NCBI GenBank assembly: GCA_007693595.1
Contig: REDI01000080.1
Span: 1-64,000 of the forward strand
Length of the DNA stretch: 64,000 nt
Direction of reading: 5' to 3'
Origin: Deltaproteobacteria bacterium
GTDB lineage: Bacteria; Myxococcota_A; UBA796; GCA-2862545
Every line of letters starts with the position of its first letter. Within the stretch, counting starts at the first letter, position 1. Position numbers and translations under genes: made by a program. This document shows, one piece after another, positions 14,970 to 23,172 of the stretch. The notes under the pieces are model-generated. The model had not been told where the DNA came from. It did no database searches and saw only the letters and a list, made by a program, of their open reading frames with translations.

Positions 14970-16586
14970 ATGCCCCCACCCCCCCCTCCCCGCCCCGAAG
15001 GCCCGGTCGTCCTCTGTATCCTCGATGGGGTCGGGATCGGTCGCGGCGGCGAAGACGACGCGGTCGCCACCGCCCTCACGCCCAACCTGGACCGCTGGAG
15101 AGCGCGAGTCCCCTTCGCGAGCCTCGCTGCGAGCGGCCGGGCGGTGGGGCTCCCCACCGATGATGACATGGGAAACTCCGAGGTCGGGCACAACGCGCTC
15201 GGCGCGGGCCGTATCTTCGACCAAGGAGCCAAGCTGGTGGACCACGCGCTCCAGAGCGGGGCCGCCTTTCGGACCGAGCTCTGGCGCGAGCTCGCCTCGG
15301 CCCCAACGCTGCACCTGCTGGGTCTGCTCAGCGACGGCAATGTTCACAGCCACCAGAAGCACCTCTACGCCTTGATCGCGCAGGCCGCCGCCGATGGGGT
15401 GTCGCGCCTGAGGGTCCACCTCCTCACCGATGGGCGCGACGTCGAGGCCCGCTCGGCGCTCACCTTCGTCGAGCCCCTGGAGCGGCATCTCGCCGAGCAC
15501 CGAGAGGCCGGGCGAGACTACCGGATCGCCTCGGGAGGGGGTCGCATGCACATCACCATGGACCGCTACGAGGCCGACTGGGACATGGTCGCGCGCGGGT
15601 GGCGCTGTCATGTACACGGCGAGGGGAGGCCCTTCGGCTCCGCAAGCCAGGCGATTCGCGAGCTCTACGAGCAAGATCCCGACGTCGATGATCAGTACCT
15701 CCCCGCCTTCGTCGTCACCGATGAGCAGGGCGTCCCCAATGGCCGGATCGATGATGGCGACGCGGTGCTCTTGTTCAACTTCCGCGGCGACCGCGCGATC
15801 GAGATCAGCCGAGCCTTCGAGGAGCCCGAGCTCACGACCTTCGATCGAGGCCCCCTCCCCGATGTTCACTTCGCGGGCATGATGCAGTACGACGGCGATC
15901 TACACGTCCCCAAGCGCTACTTGGTCTCGCCACCCGTGATCGATCAGACCGTCAGCGAGCACCTGGCACGGGCCGGGCGACGATCGTGGGCCTGCTCCGA
16001 GACCCAGAAGTACGGTCATGTCACCTACTTCTTCAACGGGAACCGCTCGGGCCGCTTCGATGAAGCCCTGGAGCACTGGCTCGAGATCCCCTCCGATCAG
16101 GTGCCCTTCGATCAGCGCCCCTGGATGAAGGCCGGCGAGATCACCGACGCCACCATCCAGGCCCTCCGCAGCGGTGGGTACGACCACCTCCGAATCAACT
16201 ACGCCAACGGCGACATGGTGGGCCATACCGGCTCTCTCGAGGCGACGCGGGTTGCGGTCTCGGCGGTCGACCACTGCCTCGGGCGGCTGTGGCGCGAGGT
16301 GAAGCGCGCGAAGGGGGTCCTGCTCATCACCGCCGACCACGGTAACGCCGACGAGATGTACCAGCACAAGGGCGGAAGGGTCGTGACCGACGCACGCGGC
16401 GTGCCGCTCGCCCGCACCAGCCACTCCCTGAACCCCGTGCCCCTCCTGGTGCTCGATCCACGGCAGACCCTCATGACCCGCCCCGACGCGACCGGGGGAA
16501 GCATCGCGCGGATCGGCAGCACAGTGCTCGAGCTCTGCGGCGTCACCCCGCCCGACGACTACCTGCCCGGGCTCCTCTGCGGGTAG
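14970..16586 (+). CDS. gpmI: 2,3-bisphosphoglycerate-independent phosphoglycerate mutase
   Basis: A 538-aa enzyme interconverting 3- and 2-phosphoglycerate in glycolysis and gluconeogenesis with two Mn ions. The alkaline-phosphatase-like core starts LCILDGVGIG (metal ligand Asp19), and the phosphorylated serine is Ser70 in DMGNSEVGHN. C-terminal metal ligands are in HTGS, TADHGNAD and RTSHSLNPVP. Length fits the family (about 510-550). The first residues are a Pro-rich tail. GGAG precedes the ATG. The 3' end overlaps the convergent glycosyltransferase gene by 28 bp. Confidence 0.95.
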   Translation: MPPPPPPRPEGPVVLCILDGVGIGRGGEDDAVATALTPNLDRWRARVPFASLAASGRAVGLPTDDDMGNSEVGHNALGAGRIFDQGAKLVDHALQSGAAFRTELWRELASAPTLHLLGLLSDGNVHSHQKHLYALIAQAAADGVSRLRVHLLTDGRDVEARSALTFVEPLERHLAEHREAGRDYRIASGGGRMHITMDRYEADWDMVARGWRCHVHGEGRPFGSASQAIRELYEQDPDVDDQYLPAFVVTDEQGVPNGRIDDGDAVLLFNFRGDRAIEISRAFEEPELTTFDRGPLPDVHFAGMMQYDGDLHVPKRYLVSPPVIDQTVSEHLARAGRRSWACSETQKYGHVTYFFNGNRSGRFDEALEHWLEIPSDQVPFDQRPWMKAGEITDATIQALRSGGYDHLRINYANGDMVGHTGSLEATRVAVSAVDHCLGRLWREVKRAKGVLLITADHGNADEMYQHKGGRVVTDARGVPLARTSHSLNPVPLLVLDPRQTLMTRPDATGGSIARIGSTVLELCGVTPPDDYLPGLLCG

Positions 16587-19057
16587 GCCGGGGCGGGGGT
16601 CGAGGGCGCCTGGGCGACTGCACAGCTTCGAGACCACGGGATCGGCCCCCCTGGGGTCGGCGACAGACCGAGCCGGCAGTCCCGCGCCTGCTCGGCGAAG
16701 CGGCGGGCCCACGCGCGGTGAGGATCGATCTGGAGGACCCGGCGGAAGCGATCGTAGGCCACCGATCCGTCTCCATCCGCCAGCGCGCGCCGCCCCTCGG
16801 CCATCAGGGCCTCGACCCGAGGTCGACCCGGGACGCGAGCGCTCCCCGGTCGCCATCGCTCCGCCAGCACCAACGCCTCTTCTTCGGCCTCCCCCCCCTC
16901 GCTGGCGCGGGACAGCCAACAGTCCGCCATTCGCTGCGCCACGGGCTGCCGCACCTCCGCCCTCCACGCCTTGTGCCCGGCCCGTCGCCAAGTGGTTCGG
17001 ATCACCTCTTCAGCACGCTCGCACCGACCCGATCGGACGGCGCGCTCCCAGCGCTCCCGCAGGGCGTCGAGCTGGTGATCGAAGAGCTCTGGGGAGAGGA
17101 TCTCGATCTCGAAGGGGGCACGCAGCTCCGACTTGGAGGTGACCGCCAACGTCTCGGCCCCAGGGACCTCCAGCCCGCCACGCCAGCGGACCGGCCGCCG
17201 AGGCCCTTCATCGTCTAGGACGACGAGCCCGAGCCGGTAGCGACCCGGCGGGAGATCCTCGGCTAGAGGCAGCTCATGGCGGGCGAACACCACCTCGTGC
17301 TCGCGCCAGTCTGTCGCCGCGAGCCAGCCGTGAGCCGGAAGGACCTCGTGCGACCAGGGAGCCCGTTCGGGTCCATCCAGCCAGATCGAGACCCGGAAAC
17401 CTTCGGAGGTAGGGCCACTGCGCCACGCCAGCTCCAGCGGCAGCGACCGTCCCGCCGCCACCTGGCGCCAAGGGACCTCGAAGCGCACCAGGCTCAAATC
17501 ACCCTCGAAGTCTGCCAAGCTCGGTGCACTCGGATCCTCGCGCGCCAGCAGGTCCCGGCGAAGAAAGGTCCCCGGGTGCCAAGCCTTGCTCAGCGTGAGG
17601 TAGGGAGGAAGTTCTACGTAGTGGTCCTTCCAGACCGGCTGCTCCGAGAGCCCAAAGACCCGCCCCCAGGGACCGTGCACATGAGCCAGGTGGGGACGCC
17701 GCTCGTGCAGCACGACCTCGTGAACAAAGAGTTCCTCGAACCAGCGTATGCCGAAGGCCACATCGACGAGCCCCGCCACGTCCACAAGCTCCGCTTGTCC
17801 GAAGAGCATGTTGCCCCCCATGTCGACGTCGAGCACGACCGGACGCTCCTCGAGCCCTAGCCGGTCAGCCACCCGCTCGTAATAGGCCACTCGCTGCCGG
17901 ATCTCGAAGGGGGTCGTCTCGGGGTCCCGCGCGAACCCACCCAGATCGAGGATCGAGGCGAGAGCGACCGCACCCACCCCCATGGCGCCGACGACCCACT
18001 CCGTCGCGGGCGCCCAACGACGGATCCCGCGCGCGATCCACGCGAGCCCCGACCCGGCGAGGACGGCCTGCGGCACCGCGAAGTTCGCCATAAAGCGGTG
18101 GCCTCGCATCCAGTCTCCCCCGGAGACCACCGAGAAAGACACCCCGACCAGGATCAAGCCGAAACAGAGCAGGAGCCCCCTAGTGCGTCGCCCCAAGCCG
18201 ATGGCGAGCAGGGGCGCCTGGATCACGCTCGCCGGCTCCGAGAGGTAGGCGCCCAGATAGCGCCAGCCGCGGCCGTTGAAGGGCTGAGCCCCCGCGAACT
18301 TCGCGGGGTTGGTCGCCTTGGCGTAGAAAGTGTTGGGAAGCTCAAAGGCAAAGTACCACCAACGAAGGACCTGATAGCTCGCGAAGGGCCCGCCGAAGAG
18401 TCCGGCCCACCACAGCGCGCGCCGCCCGCCACCCCGAACCCCCACGACCGAGGCCAAGGCAGCGGGGACGACATACGCGAGCCCCTCGGGTCGGGTCAGC
18501 GCCAGTCCGAGCCAGATCAGCGCGGAGTAAGGGCGGCCTCCAAGGCGCGCCTCGCGCAGAGTCAAGGCCGCCCCCACCGCGAGAAGCAAGCTGAAGAGAC
18601 CGCTCTCCATGCCCGAGGCGCTCCAGATCGTGTGGGGCGCGGACACCGCGAGGAGCGCGGCGGCGAACAAGGCGCTCTGGTCGCGCTCCTGCGAGCCCAC
18701 CTCCCGCACGAGCCACCAGGTCGCGGGAATCGCGGCTGCCCCGCAGGCCATCCCGAGCACCTTGGCCGCCGCGAGCCCGTCGAGCCCGAGCCACGCCGAG
18801 GCGGAGAGCACGCCGACCCAGAGCGGGTTGCTGTAGCCCTCGACCCGCTCTCCGCCGAGGTAGGGAACGAGCCCCTCCCCCATCGCGAGGTGACGCGCAT
18901 AGGCTACGCTGATCGCCGCATCTTCGACGACCCAATGCACCAGGAGAAGCTGCAGGGCCGCCCCGAGGAACGTCAGGACCGCCAGCCCGACCAACCGCGC
19001 GAGGCCGAAGCGTTCGACCCAACGCCCCAGGGCGACCAAGTGGGACTGAGCGCGCAT
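16559..19057 (-). CDS. GT-C type membrane glycosyltransferase-like protein
   Basis: An 832-aa protein with about ten hydrophobic segments in residues 15-400 and a long soluble C-terminal part. The first periplasmic loop has EDAAISVAYARHLAMGEG followed by ERVEGYSNPL, the acidic motif and G-E-G/V-E-G-Y pattern of GT-C lipid-linked sugar transferases related to GT39 and AftB-type enzymes. The C-terminal region includes a beta-rich segment and a TPR-like helix pair near the end. The start at 19057 is chosen because GGGAG lies upstream; a longer in-frame extension overlaps the neighbouring gene and has a shadow-like composition. Acceptor and sugar unknown. The last 28 bp overlap gpmI on the other strand. 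Confidence 0.75.
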   Translation of the reverse strand: MRAQSHLVALGRWVERFGLARLVGLAVLTFLGAALQLLLVHWVVEDAAISVAYARHLAMGEGLVPYLGGERVEGYSNPLWVGVLSASAWLGLDGLAAAKVLGMACGAAAIPATWWLVREVGSQERDQSALFAAALLAVSAPHTIWSASGMESGLFSLLLAVGAALTLREARLGGRPYSALIWLGLALTRPEGLAYVVPAALASVVGVRGGGRRALWWAGLFGGPFASYQVLRWWYFAFELPNTFYAKATNPAKFAGAQPFNGRGWRYLGAYLSEPASVIQAPLLAIGLGRRTRGLLLCFGLILVGVSFSVVSGGDWMRGHRFMANFAVPQAVLAGSGLAWIARGIRRWAPATEWVVGAMGVGAVALASILDLGGFARDPETTPFEIRQRVAYYERVADRLGLEERPVVLDVDMGGNMLFGQAELVDVAGLVDVAFGIRWFEELFVHEVVLHERRPHLAHVHGPWGRVFGLSEQPVWKDHYVELPPYLTLSKAWHPGTFLRRDLLAREDPSAPSLADFEGDLSLVRFEVPWRQVAAGRSLPLELAWRSGPTSEGFRVSIWLDGPERAPWSHEVLPAHGWLAATDWREHEVVFARHELPLAEDLPPGRYRLGLVVLDDEGPRRPVRWRGGLEVPGAETLAVTSKSELRAPFEIEILSPELFDHQLDALRERWERAVRSGRCERAEEVIRTTWRRAGHKAWRAEVRQPVAQRMADCWLSRASEGGEAEEEALVLAERWRPGSARVPGRPRVEALMAEGRRALADGDGSVAYDRFRRVLQIDPHRAWARRFAEQARDCRLGLSPTPGGPIPWSRSCAVAQAPSTPAPAYPQRSPGR

Positions 19058-19079
19058 GGCAGAGCTCCCGACGAGTCCC

Positions 19080-19472
19080 CTATCGACGGCGGCGGCGCCC
19101 CACCCGAGGGTGCGTATACTGCCGATTCGTGCCGACGAGGCGCTGGCGGTTGAGCATGCGGCGCATGCGGTTGCGGCGAACCTCGCGCCAGGCGACATCG
19201 AGGGACTCGAAGGCCTCGGCGTCGTCGCTCTTGAGGACGAGCAGGCGCGACGCGCGCTCCGCCCGCTCCAGGGCCGAACCCGGCTCGATCTCGACGTGAT
19301 CGGGGAGCAGCTGGACCAGCCGTGCCGCCAAGCGGGGTCTGCGGGCACCCATGGCGAGGCTGACGAGCTCGGCCAACTGCTCGAGGTCGGGCTCGGGTCC
19401 GTCACGAAGCGCTGCGACGAAGGCGTCTTCGTCGCGGGCGGTGTTTCGGGGCAGGGCGGAACCGTCGCTCAT
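19080..19472 (-). CDS. Hypothetical basic-tailed protein
   Basis: A protein of about 130 aa with an acidic helical middle (residues 15-90) and an Arg-rich C-terminus ending in RRRRR. No signal peptide or motif was recognised. The ATG at 19472 has no clear ribosome site; a GTG at 19508 with GGGGGTG upstream would add 12 residues and is a fair alternative. It precedes the GT-C gene by 22 nt on the same strand. Confidence 0.55.
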   Translation of the reverse strand: MSDGSALPRNTARDEDAFVAALRDGPEPDLEQLAELVSLAMGARRPRLAARLVQLLPDHVEIEPGSALERAERASRLLVLKSDDAEAFESLDVAWREVRRNRMRRMLNRQRLVGTNRQYTHPRVGRRRRR

Positions 19473-19568
19473 GAGGTCAAGGTAAGGCGATCCCCACGGG
19501 CAGTCCACTACACCCCCCCGTGGCCCACCCGTGGCCCACCCGTGTGGACGTGGCGTGTGGACGCGGGA

Positions 19569-20291
19569 TCAGATCGACTTCTTAGCGGCTTCGGAGGCGG
19601 CAGCAGCCTGGGAGCGCTTGGCGGCCGTCTGCTTCTTCATGGCCTCGAGCTGCGCTCGCGCCGAACTGTTGGCGGCCTTCTCCCGAATCCGGGAGAGCTT
19701 CGCATCGAGGGAGCCCTCTTTGAGCTCTGTGCCGATGTCCGCTTCGGCCTGGAGCTTGTTGACGTGCGTGCGCACGTTGTCGAGGGCCTTGATGTCGCTC
19801 TCGGTCGAGAGCCCGTCGAGGGTCTCGTTAATCTGGATACGCGCCTCGGCGTTGGCCTTCTTCGCCATCATCTGATCGCGCTCACGCCGGAGCTTCTCGA
19901 TCTCGGACTGGAAGGCGAGCAGGCTGTTCTTGGCGTCTTCGGCTTGGTCGTGGATCTTCTTCAGCTCGTCGGAGAGGCTCTCGATCTCGCCCGTGAGCTC
20001 GTCTTTGCGCTGGATAAGCAGGAGCGCCACCTCGTCTTCGCCCTCTTCGACGGCGACCGGCAGCTGCATCATGACCTCCTTGAGGGCGGCTTCCTTCTCT
20101 TCGAGCTCGGCCGAGGTCTTGTTGCGCAGGTAGACGATGCCCGAGACGGCCTTCTTGAGATCCTTATGGCGCTGAACCCGCTCGTTGATCGCCGCCTCGT
20201 AGACCGCCTCGGGGTTACGGGTCTCGAGGTCAGAGACCCACAGGCTCAGGAAACCCTTCCAGATATTACCGATTCGCGCGAAGAAACCCAT
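19569..20291 (-). CDS. PspA/IM30-like coiled-coil protein
   Basis: A 240-aa protein starting MGFFARIGNIWKGF, the amphipathic membrane-binding helix of PspA/Vipp1 proteins, followed by almost continuous heptad-like helix to the end (Glu, Lys, Leu and Ala rich). Length fits the family (about 220-260). PspA-type proteins coat stressed inner membranes and form ESCRT-III-like assemblies. The ATG at 20291 is preferred over a GTG at 20357 because it places the amphipathic helix at the very N-terminus. No pspF, pspB or pspC is nearby. Confidence 0.72.
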   Translation of the reverse strand: MGFFARIGNIWKGFLSLWVSDLETRNPEAVYEAAINERVQRHKDLKKAVSGIVYLRNKTSAELEEKEAALKEVMMQLPVAVEEGEDEVALLLIQRKDELTGEIESLSDELKKIHDQAEDAKNSLLAFQSEIEKLRRERDQMMAKKANAEARIQINETLDGLSTESDIKALDNVRTHVNKLQAEADIGTELKEGSLDAKLSRIREKAANSSARAQLEAMKKQTAAKRSQAAAASEAAKKSI

Positions 20292-20459
20292 GATGCCGGC
20301 TCCAGTCTTGATTCGATGCTGCGCGCGAGGCTCTGGCTGAGAGTCCGCGACCGCCACGAAGTTTACGATAGGCCCCTAGCAGGCTTCAACCCGGTTGGCG
20401 AACAAGGACCGGCACTCAAGTCGGTTGCGCCTCGTCGCAGCGAACCCGCGCGAAGGCCC

Positions 20460-20813
20460 TCAGCGCGGGATCTGGCCCCCGACCCACAGCCCGAGCGCTC
20501 CCGCGCCGAAGCAGACCACCGCGGTCGTGGTGAACTGAAGGGCGAGCTCCCCCCAGGCCCCCCGGTTGGCGGCCTCAAGCAGGTTGAGGTTGAAGGTTGA
20601 GTATGTGGTAAAGCCCCCCATCATGCCTGCACCCAGAAAGGCCATGGCAGGCGCCTGATCCCGCAGCGGCGAGTTGGCTAGGGCGCCCAGGATGAAGCTG
20701 CCGACGATGTTCGCCACCACGACCCCGACCCAGCCAGGCAGGATGAGCCCGAGCGACCAACGCAAGAGCGCACCCGCGCCACCTCCGGCAAAGACCAAGA
20801 GCGGTACCCACAC
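20460..20813 (-). CDS. crcB: Fluoride channel CrcB/Fluc
   Basis: A 117-aa membrane protein with four hydrophobic segments, which forms dual-topology dimers exporting fluoride. Signature patterns are GGGAGALLRW near the N-terminus, VVVANIVGSFILG in the second segment and GMMGGFTTYSTFN in the third. The GTG at 20813 has GGAGGT at ideal spacing and gives the normal family length; the longer frame upstream is rejected. No fluoride riboswitch was seen upstream. It stands alone, so the dual-topology single-gene form is expected. Confidence 0.92.
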   Translation of the reverse strand: MWVPLLVFAGGGAGALLRWSLGLILPGWVGVVVANIVGSFILGALANSPLRDQAPAMAFLGAGMMGGFTTYSTFNLNLLEAANRGAWGELALQFTTTAVVCFGAGALGLWVGGQIPR

Positions 20814-21025
20814 ACTACACCTCCGAAGTATCCCAGCTCCCCGCTTACCGGCATGTTCACGGGACCCGACGAGGTTCGCCGAGGGGCAGGCCGAGGCGCA
20901 AACCGGGGCCGAGCGCCAAGGCCGAGCTGAGGTCACCTATGACCCGGAAGGTAGCCGACGTCCAACCACAAGCTGTTGGCGACCGGGCAGGTGGGGGAGT
21001 ATGAGTCTTCGCCTCGGAGGCCCCC

Positions 21026-21472
21026 ATGCGCGTCGTCGCCCCTTTGGCTCTGCTGCTCTTCGCCTCGCCAGCCCTCGCCCAAGATGAGGGCCCCTACCGA
21101 GCGGTGAGCGGGAGCCCCTTCCTCGCCTACGTCGGCGACAGCGTACAGCTCTCGGCGGAGTGGTCCACCGGGCCTGAGCCGCGGACCTACGCTTGGACGC
21201 AGATCGAAGGCCCGCCGGTCGAGCTCGACGACCCGAGCGCCGAGCGGCCTCGCTTCACTGTCTCGTCCGAGGGCACGCACGCCTTCCACGTCACGGTGGG
21301 GACGGATGAGGTCCGATCTCAGCCTGCCTTGGCCTTGGTGCACGTCGTCGGAACCGACCTGCATCGTGGCCGAGGCGAGCGCGAAGGGGGATGCATGGCC
21401 CTTCCCCTCACCCACCCCCTGCCTTGGGGCCTGGGGATCCTGGGCATCCTCCTCCTGCGTCGCAGGCCGTAA
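21026..21472 (+). CDS. Secreted Ig/PKD-like protein with MYXO-CTERM-like tail
   Basis: A 148-aa protein. A signal peptide (about 1-18, cleavage after ALA) is followed by one Ig/PKD-like domain (about 20-110; YVGDSVQLSAEWSTG, YAWTQIEGPPVELDD, THAFHVTV). It ends with GGCMALP, a hydrophobic stretch and LLLRRRP, the Cys-hydrophobic-Arg pattern of MYXO-CTERM sorting signals, which are processed and lipidated to place proteins on the cell surface. Function of the domain unknown. It is divergent from crcB. Confidence 0.75.
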   Translation: MRVVAPLALLLFASPALAQDEGPYRAVSGSPFLAYVGDSVQLSAEWSTGPEPRTYAWTQIEGPPVELDDPSAERPRFTVSSEGTHAFHVTVGTDEVRSQPALALVHVVGTDLHRGRGEREGGCMALPLTHPLPWGLGILGILLLRRRP

Positions 21473-21505
21473 GCTCACGCACCCACGAGCGGGATCCGCG
21501 GGGTT

Positions 21506-22534
21506 ATGACCTCGCAGGAGGTAGCCCTGCGCAAACTCTCGCGGCATCCCACCGCCACCGAGGCCGAGGCGCTCGCCGAGGTGCTCTTGGGCGAGGCGAT
21601 CGACACCACCATCCAGCCCGAAGACGACGCCTTCGCGGTGTGGATCGTAGACGATCCCGACCTCGACGACGCCCGTGAGATCGCGCGAGCTTGGGCGGAA
21701 CAGCCCGACGCGCCCCGCTTCGCGGAAGCCCGCGAGCGCGCCAAAGCGGCCCGCGAGCGCGAAGCGGCCGACGCGCGGCGACGAACCCGGACCGCGGAGC
21801 GACAAGATCGGGCTCAGCGCCCGATACGGGTCGGCCCGGTCACCATCCTGACCCTGTTGATCGCGACCGGCCTCACCCTGATCGGGATCCCGAGTCTGGA
21901 TCAGCTCGGCGACGCGATCGTCGGTCTGCCCGGCGCCGACAAGATGGACTGGGCCTTCGTCGACGACCTGCGCTTGGAGCGCGGGCCCGACGGCCTGTAC
22001 GTCCCCTTCTTGGGCGCCGTGCGGAGCGGCGAGATCTGGCGCTTGTTCACCCCTATGTTCGTGCACGTCGGCGGCCTGCTGCACCTGGGCTTCAACGGCT
22101 ACTGGGTCTGGATCTTCGGCAGCCAGATCGAGACGCGAAAAGGAAGCCTCGCCCTGCTCCTGATGATTCTGGTCTTCGGGTCATTGAGCACCGTCGCCCA
22201 GTACGCGGTCGGCTGGTCCATGCTCGACGTTGCCCAGGCTATTCGAGGGATCGGCGGGGACTTCACTTGGGGCCCCATCTACCTTGGAGGACCCCTGGGC
22301 GGCGGCCTAAGCGGAGCGCTCTACGGCATGTTCGGCTACGTCTGGGCCAAGTCCGCCACCGACAAGTTCTCGGGGATCGGGATCGACTCGTCGACGGTCG
22401 GACTGCTCGTGATCTGGTTCCTCGTCTGCCTGACGGGCACGGTCGGGCCCATCGCGAACATCGCCCATGGGGCCGGCCTGGCGCTCGGCATGCTATGGGG
22501 GGCTCTCGGACACCGACTCAACAAACGCTGGTGA
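21506..22534 (+). CDS. Rhomboid family intramembrane serine protease
   Basis: A 342-aa membrane protease. After a charged cytoplasmic N-terminal region (1-108) come about six to seven membrane segments. Catalytic residues are visible: Ser269 in GGGLSGALYG and His321 in NIAHGAG, with His193 and Asn197 of the HxxxN motif in LLHLGFN. The conserved loop EIWRLFTPMFVH is present. All active-site residues are intact. The N-terminal region of about 100 aa is charged (REREAADARRR) and unusually long. Substrate unknown. Confidence 0.9.
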   Translation: MTSQEVALRKLSRHPTATEAEALAEVLLGEAIDTTIQPEDDAFAVWIVDDPDLDDAREIARAWAEQPDAPRFAEARERAKAAREREAADARRRTRTAERQDRAQRPIRVGPVTILTLLIATGLTLIGIPSLDQLGDAIVGLPGADKMDWAFVDDLRLERGPDGLYVPFLGAVRSGEIWRLFTPMFVHVGGLLHLGFNGYWVWIFGSQIETRKGSLALLLMILVFGSLSTVAQYAVGWSMLDVAQAIRGIGGDFTWGPIYLGGPLGGGLSGALYGMFGYVWAKSATDKFSGIGIDSSTVGLLVIWFLVCLTGTVGPIANIAHGAGLALGMLWGALGHRLNKRW

Positions 22535-22559
22535 CCCCCCTCACGGCCCCGGAGCCCTC

Positions 22560-23129
22560 GTGCGCGCACTCCTCCTCATCCCGTTCCTTTGCCTCGCCGC
22601 CGCGCCCCCCTCCTATACCCTCACCGAGAGCGAGGAGGCCCAGCTTGCCAAGGGAAAGGTCGCCGTGCGCCACCAGCCGGCCGACACCGGCGGCGGGGTC
22701 GTCGCCTTCGCACACGTCAAGGCGGCACCGCGCAAGGTGCTGGACGAGGTCATGAACCTGCACGCCCGCGTCGACGAGAACGGGGCGATCACCTCCCTCG
22801 AGGTCTACCTCGAAGAGAAGGAGCCCGAGCGGCTCGGCGCCACCTGGACCCTGTCGGTGCTCGGCAGCAAGGTCGTGTTTCACCTGCTCTACGAATGCCA
22901 GCGCGACGACGGCTTCTGCGTCTATCAGCTCGACCCCGACAAAGAGAGCGATCTGGTGTCGAGCGAAGGGCACTACATCGTCACGCCGCGCGCCGAGGGC
23001 ACCCTGCTCATCTACATGAGCAATACCGACACCGGGCGCAGCATGCCCGGCTTCTTGCGCCGGTGGATCGCGGGCAGCTCGCTCAACACCCAAGTCGAGG
23101 GCATCCGCGAGCGCGCCGAGAAGCCATGA
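22560..23129 (+). CDS. Exported START/SRPBCC-like protein
   Basis: A 189-aa protein with a signal peptide (VRALLLIPFLCLAAAPP) and a START/polyketide-cyclase-like fold inferred from the pattern of strands ending in an RRWIAGSSLNTQVEGIRERAE helix, typical of the long C-terminal helix of this family. The GTG at 22560 has GGAG about 6 nt upstream; the longer frame overlaps the rhomboid gene. It probably binds a hydrophobic ligand in the periplasm. Lies 25 nt after the rhomboid gene and 43 nt before the kinase. Confidence 0.68.
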   Translation: MRALLLIPFLCLAAAPPSYTLTESEEAQLAKGKVAVRHQPADTGGGVVAFAHVKAAPRKVLDEVMNLHARVDENGAITSLEVYLEEKEPERLGATWTLSVLGSKVVFHLLYECQRDDGFCVYQLDPDKESDLVSSEGHYIVTPRAEGTLLIYMSNTDTGRSMPGFLRRWIAGSSLNTQVEGIRERAEKP

Positions 23130-23172
23130 GCCCACACCCCGGTCTGCTATCATGACCGCCTAAGGGGTCGGC

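Noticed and set aside
19058-19405. N-terminal extension of the GT-C glycosyltransferase
   Set aside because: Ser/Arg-rich shadow of the gene at 19080-19472; a good ribosome site precedes the internal ATG at 19057.
20814-21025. Fluoride riboswitch upstream of crcB
   Set aside because: The conserved pseudoknot core could not be found on either strand.
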